In this document: positions 1 through 11,800 of the stretch, one piece after another | Layout of the letters: each line of letters opens with the position of its first letter | How positions within the stretch are numbered: the stretch's first letter is position 1 | Origin: Cliona cf. orientalis | Taxonomy: Eukaryota > Porifera > Demospongiae > Clionaida > Clionaidae | Assembly (NCBI GenBank): GCA_963930775.1 | Contig: OZ005689.1 | Span: forward strand, 24,612,058-24,676,057 | Direction: 5' to 3' | DNA: 64,000 nucleotides | Made by a program: the position numbers and the translations under genes | The notes under the pieces: generated by a model | Told to the model about the DNA's origin: nothing | Database searches by the model: none | What the model saw: only the letters and a program-made list of their open reading frames with translations

Positions 1-1020
1 TTGTCCCCACAACAATGCAGAAACAGTGCCACTGGAAACTTGTGAATGAAGCATCTGCTTTGCTAAATTGTTGTGATTTCTACGACGTTTTACTACTGTT
101 CCAAACTTGGATACTGTGATTCGAAACTGTCTCTCCTGTTGCCATCTGCTACACAAGCGTTGTGCTCTAGTCGTTACTTCGATTTGTGCAACTTGTTCAT
201 GGGAGTACTGTAAGGATGCCAAAAACTTCATTCCAGCAGCTGCTATGCACTGACAGCTTACAGGTTGTGGCTGTGTTGAGAGCTCACTCACTATGCGATC
301 TCTCACTGATGGTGGTGAAGGTGGTAGATCTGGAAGTGGAGTTGCTGATGTTGGAAATGAAAGTGGAAGTAAGTGAAGTAGTGCAACTTCCTTTTTTGTC
401 TCGCTTAATCTCTTTCTGAGCAGCTCTATTTCTTATTCAGCTGTTGATGTCAAACCACTAGGTCGAGGATCATAAGCCATTGATGGAGCCTGTTTCTTCG
501 TCTTACCATATTCATACTTCACAAACATTATGTCATCTACATCGCATGGATCAAGCCTACGTTTCCGCGGTTGATTCCATCTCTGAAGCTGTGACGTGCA
601 CGATTCAGGCAGTCGAATCAGTTTTATCCTGCAAAATTCCTCCAAAGCGTAGCAAAGGGCCCCGATATGCTTACAACTTCCAAATGGACCTGAGCCAGCT
701 GGGCAGGCACAGTTTGCTTGGGATATATCTCCAATTCTATCTAATGTGATTTCAATCTTATACAAGGTGTCCTTTTTCATTTCTGGTAAACATGAGCATC
801 GAATGATATGCGAGGGATCCTTACATAAAGCATAGATTGATTGTATGTGTCCAGCCTTAAACAAGGGGTATGCATGTGAGTTTAAGTTCTTGAAATCATT
901 TGCTGGCTTTCCGTCGGATGCAACACGTGTAATAAAATAGTTGGTAATGTTTGCAATAGTAAAATTGGGAATTGAGGCATCTTCTATTTTAGTCCATTGT
1001 GTGGTCATTATGGAGAGCAC
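1..1020 (-). pseudogene. SWIM zinc-finger / YqaJ-type nuclease gene, partial, one in-frame stop
   Basis: The upstream part (1020 to 433) encodes 195 residues with a SWIM-type zinc site (motif NCACPAGSG, then SCKHIGAL; pattern CxC...CxH). A TAA at 433-435 closes it. The same frame then stays open to the window edge and reads into a segment resembling the start of a YqaJ recombinase-nuclease domain (RWQQERQFRITVSKFG). SWIM followed by YqaJ is a known architecture in cnidarian and sponge proteins, often linked to mobile DNA. The catalytic part would lie beyond base 1 and cannot be judged. A splice acceptor-like TTTGTACAG lies just before the first ATG, so more exons may exist to the right. The single stop suggests a decayed copy; a sequencing error is possible. 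SWIM call firm, YqaJ call moderate. Confidence 0.65.
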
Positions 1021-1892
1021 CTGTACAAACCACAGTAATAAGAATTAAACTACAAGTGAGTGTGGTCAGTCTAAGAAATCCCACATTCTCCACCTGCACC
1101 ACAGGTATGCATTTGACCACTGTGGTTTCCTGCTTCCTGGAAGCCTTAGTAGCCCCTCCTAACTGGCTTATCTCCATGCAAACAAGTGATTAGGCCACGC
1201 TAGAGCTGGCTGAGCTGCAGCTAGCCAGAATCAAGACTTTTTGTGGAAGTCATGGGTCAGAACTCTCTCACTGGGCTCAAAACAGACCAACCGCCAAAGT
1301 AGCCCTGCTAAATGTCCGATTTTTCCCGGTAGGATATATGGTAGTACTTAGAACAAGGCTCAATGACTTACTTTTGAATAGTTCTTTCACTATGATACTT
1401 TGAAACCCTTTCTATATCCTTCTATGTCAGATTTAGGCGCCTCAAAAAGTGTGCATGTCATGTAAAAATGTGTGCTCCAGCTGCTGCTAGCGCAATACCC
1501 CTGGCGCGCGTGTGCGTTATTTAGAATTGTTTTTCTGCATATGGTCCATTTGTATTTCAACAGTTACATGCTGCTTCGGCAGCTCATATACTTCTGATAC
1601 TGTAGTATCCAGGGTAAGTGCCCATGCGCACTTACCTGGGATATAATTTCCATGTTTGTATACACTGATCCCCTTGAAACTACATGGGTGCTTACACAGT
1701 AGTGGGTGCTTGCCCGGGACACTATGGTATACTGGGCAATATATTATGATTGGCAATCCCAATGTACTTATGCAAAACTTACCTGCTCATAGACTTTGGT
1801 ACTATGCGGTATTTCAAGCAGTAGAGGTCTTCTTTGCTAGCTTTTGTGTGACATCTCGAACATAAGCTTCCTACTCTGAAGCACCTACATAA
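1021..1892. other. no gene seen
   Basis: Short ORFs occur on both strands but have no recognisable domain and no consistent splice partners. I see no repeat with a second copy in the window. Confidence 0.4.
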
Positions 1893-2445
1893 TACCGTAA
1901 AGTCTGGTTAATAAGCGCACATGCTTATTAAGCGCATATTTTTTAATAAGCGCATGCTTCCTTCCTGTTATTAAGTATTGTCTAATAAGCGCATGCGCCC
2001 AATAAAGACGACAGTATAGTCAGGGTGAATGTCATCGTTCGATCAAGAGTGCTCCATGCTCCACATGGCTAGAAATAATTTACCAACCTATTTTCGGATA
2101 GCCAGCTGCACGAGATCGGCTATACTCAACACTGCGATGTTCCACTGAGACGGGTTCGGACTCTTGACCTCGACCGAAGCGAGTCTCGCCAAAGAAGTCG
2201 GCTCTTTTTCCACGGTTTTCTTCCAGCGATGGCTTCCGATCATACTCCCATGAACTATTACAGAGCTTAGTCCAAGAATCGCTGTGTTCATAACTTGCTA
2301 GCTTTATGATTGAACGCTCGAACGTGCGGGCAGTGGGCGGGGCCAAAACTTCACTCTCTATTAAGCGCACATCGTCTAATAGGCGCACGTTTCCTTACCA
2401 CCGAGAGTGATAAGCGCATGCGCTTATTAACCAGACTCTACGGTA
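1893..2445. mobile_element. MITE with CCGTA-type TIRs and TA target site
   Basis: Terminal inverted repeats begin CCGTA(A/G)AGTCTGGTTAA and continue into repeated TAAGCGCA units at both ends. TA dinucleotides lie at 1893-1894 and 2444-2445, as expected of Tc1/mariner-type target duplication. The 102-codon minus-strand ORF inside (2080-2388) has no recognised domain. A related element with the same end design is at 56673-57064. Confidence 0.75.
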
Positions 2446-2860
2446 TATTATTAGACTAAAAGATATACTTGTATTTGAGCTGGCGCTATGAACGTGGTGC
2501 ATGCTTTTATTTTACATTGATAATTATGACAGTAGTATCAGGAAATTCAGCACACAGCAAAACAAGAAAAGCTCTTCACTCAATTATATGACAGTATCAC
2601 CTAGGGCACTGACCATTGTACAAACACCATAATACCCATCCAATGTAGGGCAATCCACAAAATACCTGCTACACAACCAAGAATTCAATTAGTAGTAGAT
2701 GTATACAGATGTGGAAAAGAAACCAGCAAAGAGGGTTTACAGGCACACTATCAAATTTGTTTATGCCAATATGTTGGACCACAATACCCTGTAGTTGGGA
2801 AATTGTGCAAGCTAGCTTTAATGTAGTCACCCACAAATAACTACAGTATATGTACATGTC

Positions 2861-2982
2861 TATGGTAACAACATCTAATGTCACTGAGACCATTCTCCAG
2901 TAGAGCATCCACAGTCAAGTCATGTTCATAAACTAACAAAACAAAATCAAAACTACCCTACCCACAATAATTTAATCATCTT
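2861..2982 (+). repeat. left arm of inverted flank around the gypsy remnant
   Basis: The stretch at 2861-2912 is the reverse complement of 8049-8102 with a few changes, and 2962-2982 matches 8009-8027 in reverse complement. The decayed gypsy element between them therefore sits inside an inverted duplication of flanking DNA. No coding capacity seen. Confidence 0.6.
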
Positions 2983-3077
2983 GGGGTCTATAGACAGGCT
3001 GTGAACTCCCTCAGTGGTTTAACTAGCCATACTTTTCAGAAGGAAGTGGCATGCATCAAGTGGATACATGCTCTATG

Positions 3078-3787
3078 TATACTGTGCATGAAACTACCGG
3101 AGAGACACCCAGCCTACTGATGATAGGACGCGAGGCCAGACTACCAGTGGACATTATGCTCAATCTCACACCAAACAAGACAGATGAGCCCAGGGGGAAT
3201 GCATACACCCAGAATCTCAAAGAGAACATTTCACAACCCTATGATCGAGTTTGCACAAGAATGAACCGAGAGCAACATAGACAGAAAGCAGTATATGACC
3301 GAAGCAGTGATGATAGAAAAGTTGGTAGGAGAAAAGGTGTGGCTTCATTGCCCAGCAGTCCCTAGAGGATGTTCTCCAAAATTTCATCGGCCATGGCGAG
3401 AACCATATACTATATACTGTGATTAAGGTCCTGGATAGAGCTGTCTACAGAGTTCAGCATGATGGCATTTCCCGCAAAAGGTTGATAGTGCACTCAAATC
3501 GGTTGAAGCCCTACTATGGGAAGCACACGCCTTCTGCTCCATCGAAACCTACACCCCCAATTGAAAGCAAAGTGCCAGACAGCAAAACACAGTCAAATAA
3601 TGACGATGATATCTTGATAGATGTGCAAGTGCAGCACAATACTGAGCAGGGAGACCCCACACAGTCACTATCTGAGTCGGAGGCCGATGAGCAAAGCGAG
3701 TCTGAGAACAGCACAGAAATGAACGAAAGTGCTAGTGACCCCGATCAGGAGGAAGATGCCCCGCCACTCCGCAGGTCTACCAGATAA
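3078..3787 (+). pseudogene. Ty3/gypsy pol 3' end (integrase C-terminus), frameshifted
   Basis: Begins with VHETTGETPSLLMIGREARL, the conserved segment that follows the FAYRTS motif in Ty3/gypsy integrases. It continues through the RLKPYYG region to an acidic tail ending at 3787. Frame changes lie near 3330-3365 and again near 3415. The fragment starts exactly where the minus-strand pol at 4163 breaks off, so the two are halves of one element with this half inverted. A purine-rich tract (AAGAAGGGGAA, 3876-3886) and an LTR follow, as expected after pol. Confidence 0.8.
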
Positions 3788-3888
3788 CGCAGACCACCTG
3801 ATTGGTATGGAACTGTTATCACCTTCTCTGAATCTGATTCTTCAGATGAACTTTAGAGCGAGGATGCTCTCTCCAAGAAGGGGAATGA

Positions 3889-4078
3889 TGTAACATTGTA
3901 ATCTAAACTGATCCATTGAATCATGTGTTGCTCCCTTATTAGTTATGTCTTGTGTATATTGTTCCTTTGTGCTACCTATTATCACCCTCTCTCATGCTCT
4001 GTCAGTAAAGCACTGCTTGGTTTGTGTTTAGTCAGATCTCACTACATTGTATGAAAGTTGAACCCAAGAACATATTAT
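3889..4078 (+). repeat. 3' LTR of the gypsy element (inverted part)
   Basis: Starts TGTAACATTG directly after a polypurine tract and ends near CATATTATA. It is the reverse complement of the 5' LTR at 7667-7884 apart from a short internal deletion and scattered substitutions. It lies on the plus strand like the pol fragment before it, opposite to the main gag-pol body. Confidence 0.8.
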
Positions 4079-4093
4079 AGTAACAATACCAAG

Positions 4094-4161
4094 TTTAGAT
4101 GATTTCCACCTGCTCTAACTGCGCCTGTGGTACAGTTAGAGCTTATATTAATTCATCTAAA
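4094..4161. repeat. foldback element, ~68 bp palindrome
   Basis: The ends TTTAGATGA and TCATCTAAA are inverted, and the centre GCTCTAACTG / CAGTTAGAGC folds back on itself. A close copy is at 7885-7951, next to the other LTR. Both are near the motif GTAACAATACCAAG in matching relative orientation. Confidence 0.7.
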
Positions 4162-4162
4162 C

Positions 4163-7100
4163 TAGTCCGGTAGGCAAATAGAAGTGTGGGTAGCTTGAGA
4201 TCCCAATTGTGCTCATCCTCTCTTGCTGCAATACTGAGCATGCTCAGGAGGGTTCTGTTAAAACGCTCAATTAAGCCATCCGATTGAGGATGATATGGGG
4301 TGGTGCGAGTTTTGTGGATACCCAAGAGGCGACACATTTCTTTTATCAGTGATGCCTCAAAGTTTCTACCTTGAGACATTCAGGCACCCCAAACCTGCAG
4401 ATGAATTCATTAACTAGTAGGTTAGCAATAGTTGTGGCTTCCATATTCGGCATTGGATAGGCTTCTTTCCATTTTGAAAAGTAATCTCCAACAACCAGTA
4501 TGTATTTGTTGTTTCTGGCTGTGGTTGGTAGAGGCCCAAGGATATCCATGGCGATCCATTCCATTGGTTTGCTTGTCACCGATTGCTGCATTGGAGGCCG
4601 TGGTTTCTTGGTAGGAGCTTTTCTAGATGAGCAGAGTTCGCACTGATGACACCAGTCTTCCACCATCTTCTGTAGATTTACATAATAAACACGAGACCGC
4701 ATCTTTTCATAGGTCTTGTTGGCACCCAAGTGGCCACCAGTAGGGCTATTGTGCAACTCTGTCAATATGTCGGGCACCAAGCATGTGGGGGAGGACCAAT
4801 TGGAGTCGTTGATTGGCTCCGTTACCCGGTATATCTTTCGGTACAAGACTCCCTCCTGTAATGTCAGCTGGGATCTCTGGTTCCAAAGTGCTTTCAGATA
4901 GTGACTGCCATCTTTTGGAAATCTTGATGGGACCGAGTTCTTCTCCAGCCATTGAATAACCACTCTTAGGTCTTCATCCGAGTATTGACGTTTCCGGAGG
5001 TCTGTGGGGCTCCATTTGAGCAGCCAGGTGTCACTACACTGAGCCAAAGCAATCAATTAGGCTCTTCTGTTGGTGACCTGTCTTCTGCGTCTTTTCCGCA
5101 TTGACTACACTGGCTCCTCGAGAGAGCATCAGTGTTGGTATGCTGCCTTCCTGGGCGGTGTTCAATCTCCATGTTGTACTCGAATAGAATCTCCAGCCAC
5201 CTGGCCCTCTGGTTGCTTGAAGTTCCATAGCCATTTGAGGGCATTGTGATCCGTGCGGACCACAAAGCGTTGTCCATATAGGTAAGGACGGAAATGTTGG
5301 GCACCCCATATCAGCGCAAGCAGCTCTCGGTGGGTGGCGCAGTATTGCCTCTCTGCTTTCGAGAGGGTTCTGCTGGCATATGCAATCACATATTCACGGC
5401 CATCAATATTTTGGGATCGGATAGCTCCTAGTCCCTCTCCACTTGCATCGACATCGAGGATAAATTTTCGACTGAAATCAGGGAATGCCAAAATGGGTGT
5501 TGTAGTGAGCTGCTGTTTCAATTATGTAAAGGCGCTTTCACATTCTGGTGTCCATGACCATTTTCGTCCAGCCTGTGCCAGACGATGCAGGGGTGATGCT
5601 ATTTGTGCAAAATTCTTCACAAATCGTCTGTAATAAGAGGCCAGACCAAGAAACCTCTTGAGCTCTTTGCTATCTGTTGGGGTCTTCCATGCACTGATGC
5701 ACTGTACCTTGGCAAGATTAGCTCTTACTCCCTCACAAGAAATGGTGTGCCCCAGGTAATCTACTGACTTCTGTAGAAGGTGGCACTTGGCGGGCTTTAT
5801 TTTCAGATTAGCATCACGTAGACGGGTAAACACATCCCGTAGATGGTGAAGGTGCTCCTGCATTGTCTGGCTGAAAATAATGTCGTCGATGTATACCAGA
5901 CAAGAAGTCCAATGTAGGCCCGCTAGCACCCGTTCCATTAGGCGTTGAAAGGTCCCCGGAGCATTGCAGAGCATCACACAGAACTGGAAAAGGCCGAAGG
6001 GTGTGGTAAATGCTGTTTTCTCCTTGTCACTGGGCTCCACCTCCACTTGCCAGTATCCACTGGCTAGGTCTAGGGTTGAGAACCACTTGGGTCCGTGGAG
6101 GGTGTCAATGGTGTCGTCAATCCAGGGCAAAGGCTGAGCATCCTTTTTGGTGACCTCATTAACTTTTCTGAAGTCAACACAAAATCTTGTTGTGCCATCC
6201 CTCTTACGCACCAATACAATCGGGGATGCCCATGGTCCCTCAGCAGGTTCAACGAATCCTTGTGTTAGCATGTCATCCAATAACCCACGCACATGTTGAC
6301 GCTGCTGAAAGGGCAAATGCCGTACTGGTTGTTTGATTGGTTGCGAGTCTCCGGTGTTGATCCGGTATTGCTATGATGCAACCATATTTCTTCAGGAAAT
6401 CAGCTTCTAGTAGGCAGCTTTGGGCCAGATCACTGGCTACCAGAACTGGATGGTGGACCATGAGTGTCCTCACTGTCAGTTCGACATCTGTCAGTCCCAA
6501 GAGAGTCATCTCGCCCGCATTGGCTGTAACCACTGGGTGTGCGGGAGGTCTCAGATCACTCTGCGTAGAGGTGCTTCTCCAGATATCCTCTTGTACGATA
6601 CAGGCAGCGGAGCCTGTATCAACAAGCATTGATGTGGGTTGCTCATTGATCCATCCATCAACATAGAGAGTTGAGCTCACAGCTGCTACTCTTGGTTTAT
6701 ATTGGTTGGCTGGGCTGCTAGATTTGCTTGATCTCCCGCTCTTCTTAGGGCAGTTGCGTCGAATGTGCCCCCTCTCTTTGCAGCCCCAGCAAATCACACC
6801 ACTCCTGCTCTCCGTAGGCTGTTTGCCAGTCCGCAGACGAGCCACTTCTTCAGATAAATGTCGCACCTGTTGAGCGAGGTCTTCCAACAGTGCCGGCTGC
6901 TGGGCCCCTCTTCCAGTCAGAGCATTGGTCTCAAGGGAGTCCTCTTCCCTGCCTTGTACCATCAGGCTCTCCGACTTTTGCTTTTCCTTCTGGAGACGTT
7001 TCTGTGCAGCTTCAACATTCTCGCGTTGGATAGCTACTTCCAGCGCTGCATCAAGACTTATTGGCTTCTCTCTCATCAGATGCAACTGGACCGAAGATGA

Positions 7101-7640
7101 CTGCATCCCTTGAATGAACTGGTTTCTGAGGGCATCTCGCTGTTGTTCCGGGCTCCACATCGGATATGCCTTGTCTGCCAATACGCGAAGTGAACCTGCA
7201 TATTCCACCAGACTCTCTCCAGATCTCTGCACACGCTTCTGTAGCCGAAATTGCCATTCAAACTCGTTCCCCGCCAGAGAATATTGTTGTTTCAGGTGAG
7301 CTATCATGGCATCGTAATCAGTCGACTCCACGAGTCCAAGTTGATCAATAACTCTGAAGGGTTCGTCATCGAGGAGGGGTAAAAGTTCTCTAGTCCACTG
7401 CTCTTTGGCCACCCCAATACGTTTAACGTAGAGCTCAAACTGTTTCATCCACAGTTCTAGATCAGTTCCAGGAGTGAAACGAACGGGTGGTCGCAGGCTT
7501 GTTCTGATAGCATAGTTGGGTGGTCTAACGGTAACAATCTGGGATGACCTGGCAGCCTCTCCATCTCCATCACCAGTGGCTCCGTCAGCAGATGGATGTA
7601 CCTGTAATTCCACCAAGGCGTCATCTTCTGGAGAGGCCAT
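4163..7640 (-). pseudogene. Ty3/gypsy gag-pol (gag, protease, RT, RNase H, integrase), broken
   Basis: Read leftward from ATG at 7640. Gag has a zinc knuckle (CWGCKERGHIRRNC), followed by an aspartic protease active site (LVDTGSA). Reverse transcriptase has SCLVYIDDIIF with the catalytic YIDD. Then come RNase H (ILDVDASGEG), the integrase HHCC finger (CHQCELCSSRK) and the core (MDILGPLP). Damage seen: the frame changes between protease and RT near 6273-6316, an in-frame TAA at 5522-5524 after RT, a frame change near 5215, another near 5050, and one near 4360. The frame ends at FAYRTS (about 4163), where inverted sequence begins. The order protease-RT-RH-IN places it in Ty3/gypsy. Not autonomous now. 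Confidence 0.92.
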
Positions 7641-7647
7641 CGACGAT

Positions 7648-7665
7648 ATCCCACTCCTGACACCA
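7648..7665 (-). other. primer-binding site, tRNA-Leu-like
   Basis: TGGTGTCAGGAGTGGGAT lies one base inside the 5' LTR end. It resembles the leucine-tRNA-complementary site used by many gypsy elements. It fixes the LTR boundary and the transcription direction (minus strand). Confidence 0.75.
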
Positions 7666-7666
7666 G

Positions 7667-7884
7667 TGTAATATGTTCTTGGGTTCAACTTTCATACAAT
7701 GTAGTGAGATCTGACTACACACAAACCAAGCAGTGCTTTTATAGGGCAAGGGTGAGAGACAGACTGACAGAGCATGAGACAGGGTGATAATAGGTAGCAC
7801 GAAGGAACAATATACACAAGACATAACTACTAAGGGAACAACACATGATTCAATGGATCAGTTTAGATTACTACTATGTATACA
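7667..7884 (-). repeat. 5' LTR of the gypsy element
   Basis: About 218 bp on the minus strand, starting TGTATACATAG and ending ATATTACA (TG...CA). It contains a CCCTATAAAAGC segment that could serve as a TATA box. It pairs with the inverted LTR at 3889-4078. Confidence 0.85.
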
Positions 7885-7951
7885 TTAGATGATTTCCAAT
7901 AAGGTCTAACTGCACCTGTGGTGCAATTAGCGCTTGTTGGAAATCATCTAA
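7885..7951. repeat. foldback element, second copy
   Basis: Near-perfect palindrome with ends TTAGATGATTTCC / GGAAATCATCTAA, abutting the LTR start. Homologous to 4094-4161. Confidence 0.7.
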
Positions 7952-8008
7952 GGTACTTGGTATTGTTACAATGGTATACCAGGGCTCCACCGTACTGGCG
8001 CTGTACAC

Positions 8009-8102
8009 TGATTAAATTATTGTGGGCTAGGGTAAAATGATTTGACTATGGACGCTCTATACTGGAGAATGATCTTAGTGACATTAGATGTTGTTACCAT
8101 AG
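8009..8102 (-). repeat. right arm of inverted flank around the gypsy remnant
   Basis: Reverse complement of 2861-2982 in two blocks. See the left arm. Confidence 0.6.
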
Positions 8103-9089
8103 TAACATATACCAAGGTATACTAGTGCTCCACCATACAGGCACTGACTGTACGCTGGCAGTTGTACATTGAGCTACCTAAGAAGCTATTTTTATCCATT
8201 ATATTATATTAATTTGATAACCCAGACATATACAAAGTGTGAAGTCACCCCACCCAGGATAAAGATAAGATAAAGAATCATTAGTGGTTTAAGGGGACTT
8301 TATCTAAGGTTTCCTTGGTTTGTACTTCCCAGTGCTAAACATGCACTTGCAGTTAACAAGTCACCTACTGCTACAGTATACAATATTATTATGGGATTAT
8401 CTAACATTTCTTTTTCCAGTCTAGCAATGAACTTGTCATCTTTCTCCCTGATCAGTGACGAGTCTGAAGGTTCATTGAGGAGCGATACTGGTAGCATATG
8501 GAATCCTATGTATATATAATCAAATGCAAACTGCATGTAACCACAGGAATTTCAACCTCTCATGTTAAACACTTAGATATTGGATCCCTCCTGCACCCCT
8601 TCCAGGGTTTATTTCAAGGGAGGGCAAGGTTGGCTTTTGCCCCCCCCCCCCCCCACCCAGAAATTTGTTTGTTGATCCTTAAAGAGAGAGAGATGTAGCT
8701 GCATAATATAACGAAATCGTAGCTAAGATTTTTATCATCTACCAGAAGCAATCTCATGGGTTGTAAAATTAAAATTTTCCTGGGGGAGCATGCCCCCAGA
8801 CCCCCCCCCCCCAGATGGGCGTGTTTATGCACTCACTATGCTGATTCTTTCTCCCTAATATTCGGGTGTTAAGCATTTGCCGCGGCCCCCCCCCCCCCCC
8901 CCCCCGCAAATATTGTACAAATCCTCGATGCTCCCACCAGATGCAAGGTCACATGAAAATTGTAGAGCTACAATCTTTTGCAAAATAAGAACCAGACCCT
9001 CAAGGGTAGGGAGACTACTATCCCCCTCCCACACCCTCCCCCCCCCCCCAATTTAGTATGCTATATAATTTGAACAGCATAGAACCTAC
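8103..9089. other. no gene; poly-C / poly-G tracts
   Basis: Long cytosine runs occur near 8641-8655, 8803-8812, 8887-8905 and 9041-9050. A minus-strand ORF at 8300-8536 follows an acceptor-like ATACATAG and might hold a further exon of the 9.1-9.7 kb gene, but the phase does not fit simply. Confidence 0.4.
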
Positions 9090-9740
9090 CAAGAAAGTGA
9101 TCCTGAATAGCTGTGTCCATTGCTGTCTCATCATCAAACTCAAGTGATTGTTTGTAGCTGATAGGAGAACTTTAGCGGTGGATCTGCGCTTCTGACCACA
9201 GGTTGGGGTACCTTGGATCAAGTTCTGCTCAGATTTAGAGTTATCAAATTCTCCTTTTGCATTCAAATATGGCTGGATATTCCTCTTCCAGACGACCATA
9301 AAAGCAGTACCATCAACAACTCCTTGAAACATAGAACTCAAGGGTCCTGCATCAGTTGCAAAAGCATCTAATGGCAAGAGTCGGGGCTTCTCATCATTCA
9401 GGAACTTCATCTATAATAATTATTATTACAACATAATAATTTATAGGTAATTGTAATTTACTTTCAAGATTGAAAGAGGGACAGAGAGAGAGAGAGAGAG
9501 AGAGCGTAGAGAGAAATTTTATAGCTATTAAATATTAAATACCTTGATTGAATTAGGTTGACTTTTGCTCACCTGTGCTCCAACAACAGGGTCCTGCCTG
9601 TTACTTATCAGTAGCTTTCCCTCTCGAACGACTAGTCCCCACGGACGCCGAGACATACTGTTGAAACTGGAAGACTCAATACCAGCTGGAGAGCTGTTCA
9701 ATCCTGTGACTATTTTCCAACCAGAATTACATGCAGACAT
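9090..9740 (-). CDS. unknown gene, two exons readable
   Basis: Exon one runs from ATG at 9740 to 9573 (56 codons) and ends at GCACAG before the donor GTGAGC. Exon two runs from 9410 to 9090 (107 codons) after the acceptor TTATTATAG and ends before GTAGGT. Both are in phase 0, which supports a real spliced gene. The product begins MSACNSGWKIVTG and contains LDAFATDAGPLSSMFQGVVD; I recognise no family. No signal peptide or membrane segment is clear. The gene should continue to the left; a candidate block at 8300-8510 does not join in frame. The intron holds an (AG)n run at about 9482-9504. It may be a host gene or an unrecognised element gene. Confidence 0.45.
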
Positions 9741-11745
9741 CCTGACGTTGGTATGTAATCTGAGTTGAATTTGCAAGCTGAAACACGCTCACATTGCAAA
9801 TATTAATGACAAATTAGCAACTCACGTGTCACTGTACAGCGTTCTGACCAATCAAAACCCTACACGCTGACCGGTTGTGCGGCACGCACAGTGCGAGCGC
9901 TGCGCACCAGGTGAACGTAAGCGTTAAAAAATGCACGCATTTTAAGTACGAGCATGCATTTGCGTGCAAAGTAGCTAGAATCTAGCTAGTCGACTTTAGC
10001 TTAATCCTGGATTCATTATGTTCACTGATGATGATACGTGCAGCTCATGGAGTCTTAGTTTGACTGCACATTCTGCGGAAGTAAATCTTGATAGCTCAAT
10101 CGAGTTAGCAAGTTGCACCTGGTCCGAGGCTGAGGAATCATGGCCGTCTTGCGATTGGTCAACTCCAGATCCTGCTAGTAGCCCTATTTTCTGGGAAGGC
10201 AACGATGTTCTACTTACTGGAGGAAACAACACTTTGGACAAGTTATGTACGCCACAGGACTCACCTCGGCGAAGTCCCAGGGTGCCTAAAGCGCCGAGGA
10301 TTAAATTCGACCCCAGCAACGTCGTGAAGGAGGAGATTGGCTGGCAGTTAAGCAAACTTTTGGATTTAGTCAACCACGCTGTGCTGTAGCTGTTCACGGT
10401 TTGTGCGAGTATGACATACTTTTGGCTCATTCAATGTTTGCTTTAAAAGAAGTTACGGAGCAGCGAATGTGCCTTGCAGATTATTTCGCCACGCATTGCC
10501 CCAACGTCAACGGAGAAAAGGACTATGTTGTGTGGCAAAGTCGTTTGCCAGAATCTATGGCAAGCTGCACTTAGTGTGAGCACATCTCGATTTTATGATG
10601 TGCGAAGGGACTTTCTCCTCAACAGTGTTCCTGGCAGAAAGGATAGACAAATGAAACAGCTTGCTCCTAAGTCTATGAAGACAATCGAGTCAATGAGGAG
10701 CTACTTTGACCGTGTTGGGGACAAGAGACCTGACAAGGATGGCATTTATCTACCAACATGCCTTACTGAACGTCTCATGTATAACCTGATGATTAAGGAG
10801 GTCCAACAGTCAGCGGTGGTGTGTTTAATAAGCTATACAGGAAACACTTTCCTCATGTATCAATTCCCAAGGTTAGTAGTATATATGAAATTTTAAGGTG
10901 CGTGCATGATAAATGCATTGAATAATACCTCCAGTGCTTAGTTTAAAACCGTTGTACAGAACATGCAAATATGCATGCATAAGATTGTAATAGTAATGCA
11001 CTGCACCAGTATTGGTTGTCCGTATATAGGCCCTTTCAGCATAGCAAACCCCATGCTTTCAATATTAAATGTGGTAACAGAAATAGTCATGAACTCCATC
11101 CAAGTCATGCCCACCCTATTTTTCATGAGGAGAACCCCGGGCATTATTAATAATTTACATTTCAGAGATATACATTCCAGTAATAGCCACTATGAATTTG
11201 CAGGAGTGTCGTTTTACTAAGTGCACTTTTTGTACTTTGGTAAAGAATGAGTTGTATAAACCCACTACCAGTAACGAAGAGAAAGAAAGTTGAAGTCACT
11301 CCTTGAAGAACATGTGAAATTGCAAGAGTAAGTTAGATAAATAATCCAGAGATTCATACTAAGTAATGGGCTATGTGTTTTAATTTTAGAGTGGCTTTTT
11401 TGTCAGGGATCTTATTAAGTTTATGGAAAGTCCCACAGTGGTTTGGCCACTACCCTTGCTTTTGTGATTTCTTTTTGTGCTATTGCATGCATTGTAGGTA
11501 TATACTACTCCTCATGGATGAAAAATTTGATCACTGCCATTCCCTCTAAATTAGATCTTGTAAATGGTTGTTTTTTTCCTCATAGTGGAACATTAGACTA
11601 AGTAAGCCTACTTAAATTGTGGTTCGGATCAAAGCACGTATATCCTTAAAATATTTTCAAGGAGAGAGGAATCCCAATTCCCCTTCCAATTAAATATTTT
11701 GTGTGATAATTAAAATAGTTGAGGTAGACAACCCAGTACCATATT

Positions 11746-11800
11746 AAGCCAGGCTCTCTGAAAAGAATATTTCAACAATGAAATATTCGCAATTAACGGA
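11746..11800 (+). mobile_element. MITE end fragment
   Basis: Matches the right end of the MITE at 53872-54062 (AGCCAGGCT, then AACAATGAAATATTCGC). It is truncated, with no left end seen. Confidence 0.6.

Noticed and set aside
6373..7351. Several plus-strand ORFs
   Set aside because: Antisense frames of gag and protease in the gypsy element.
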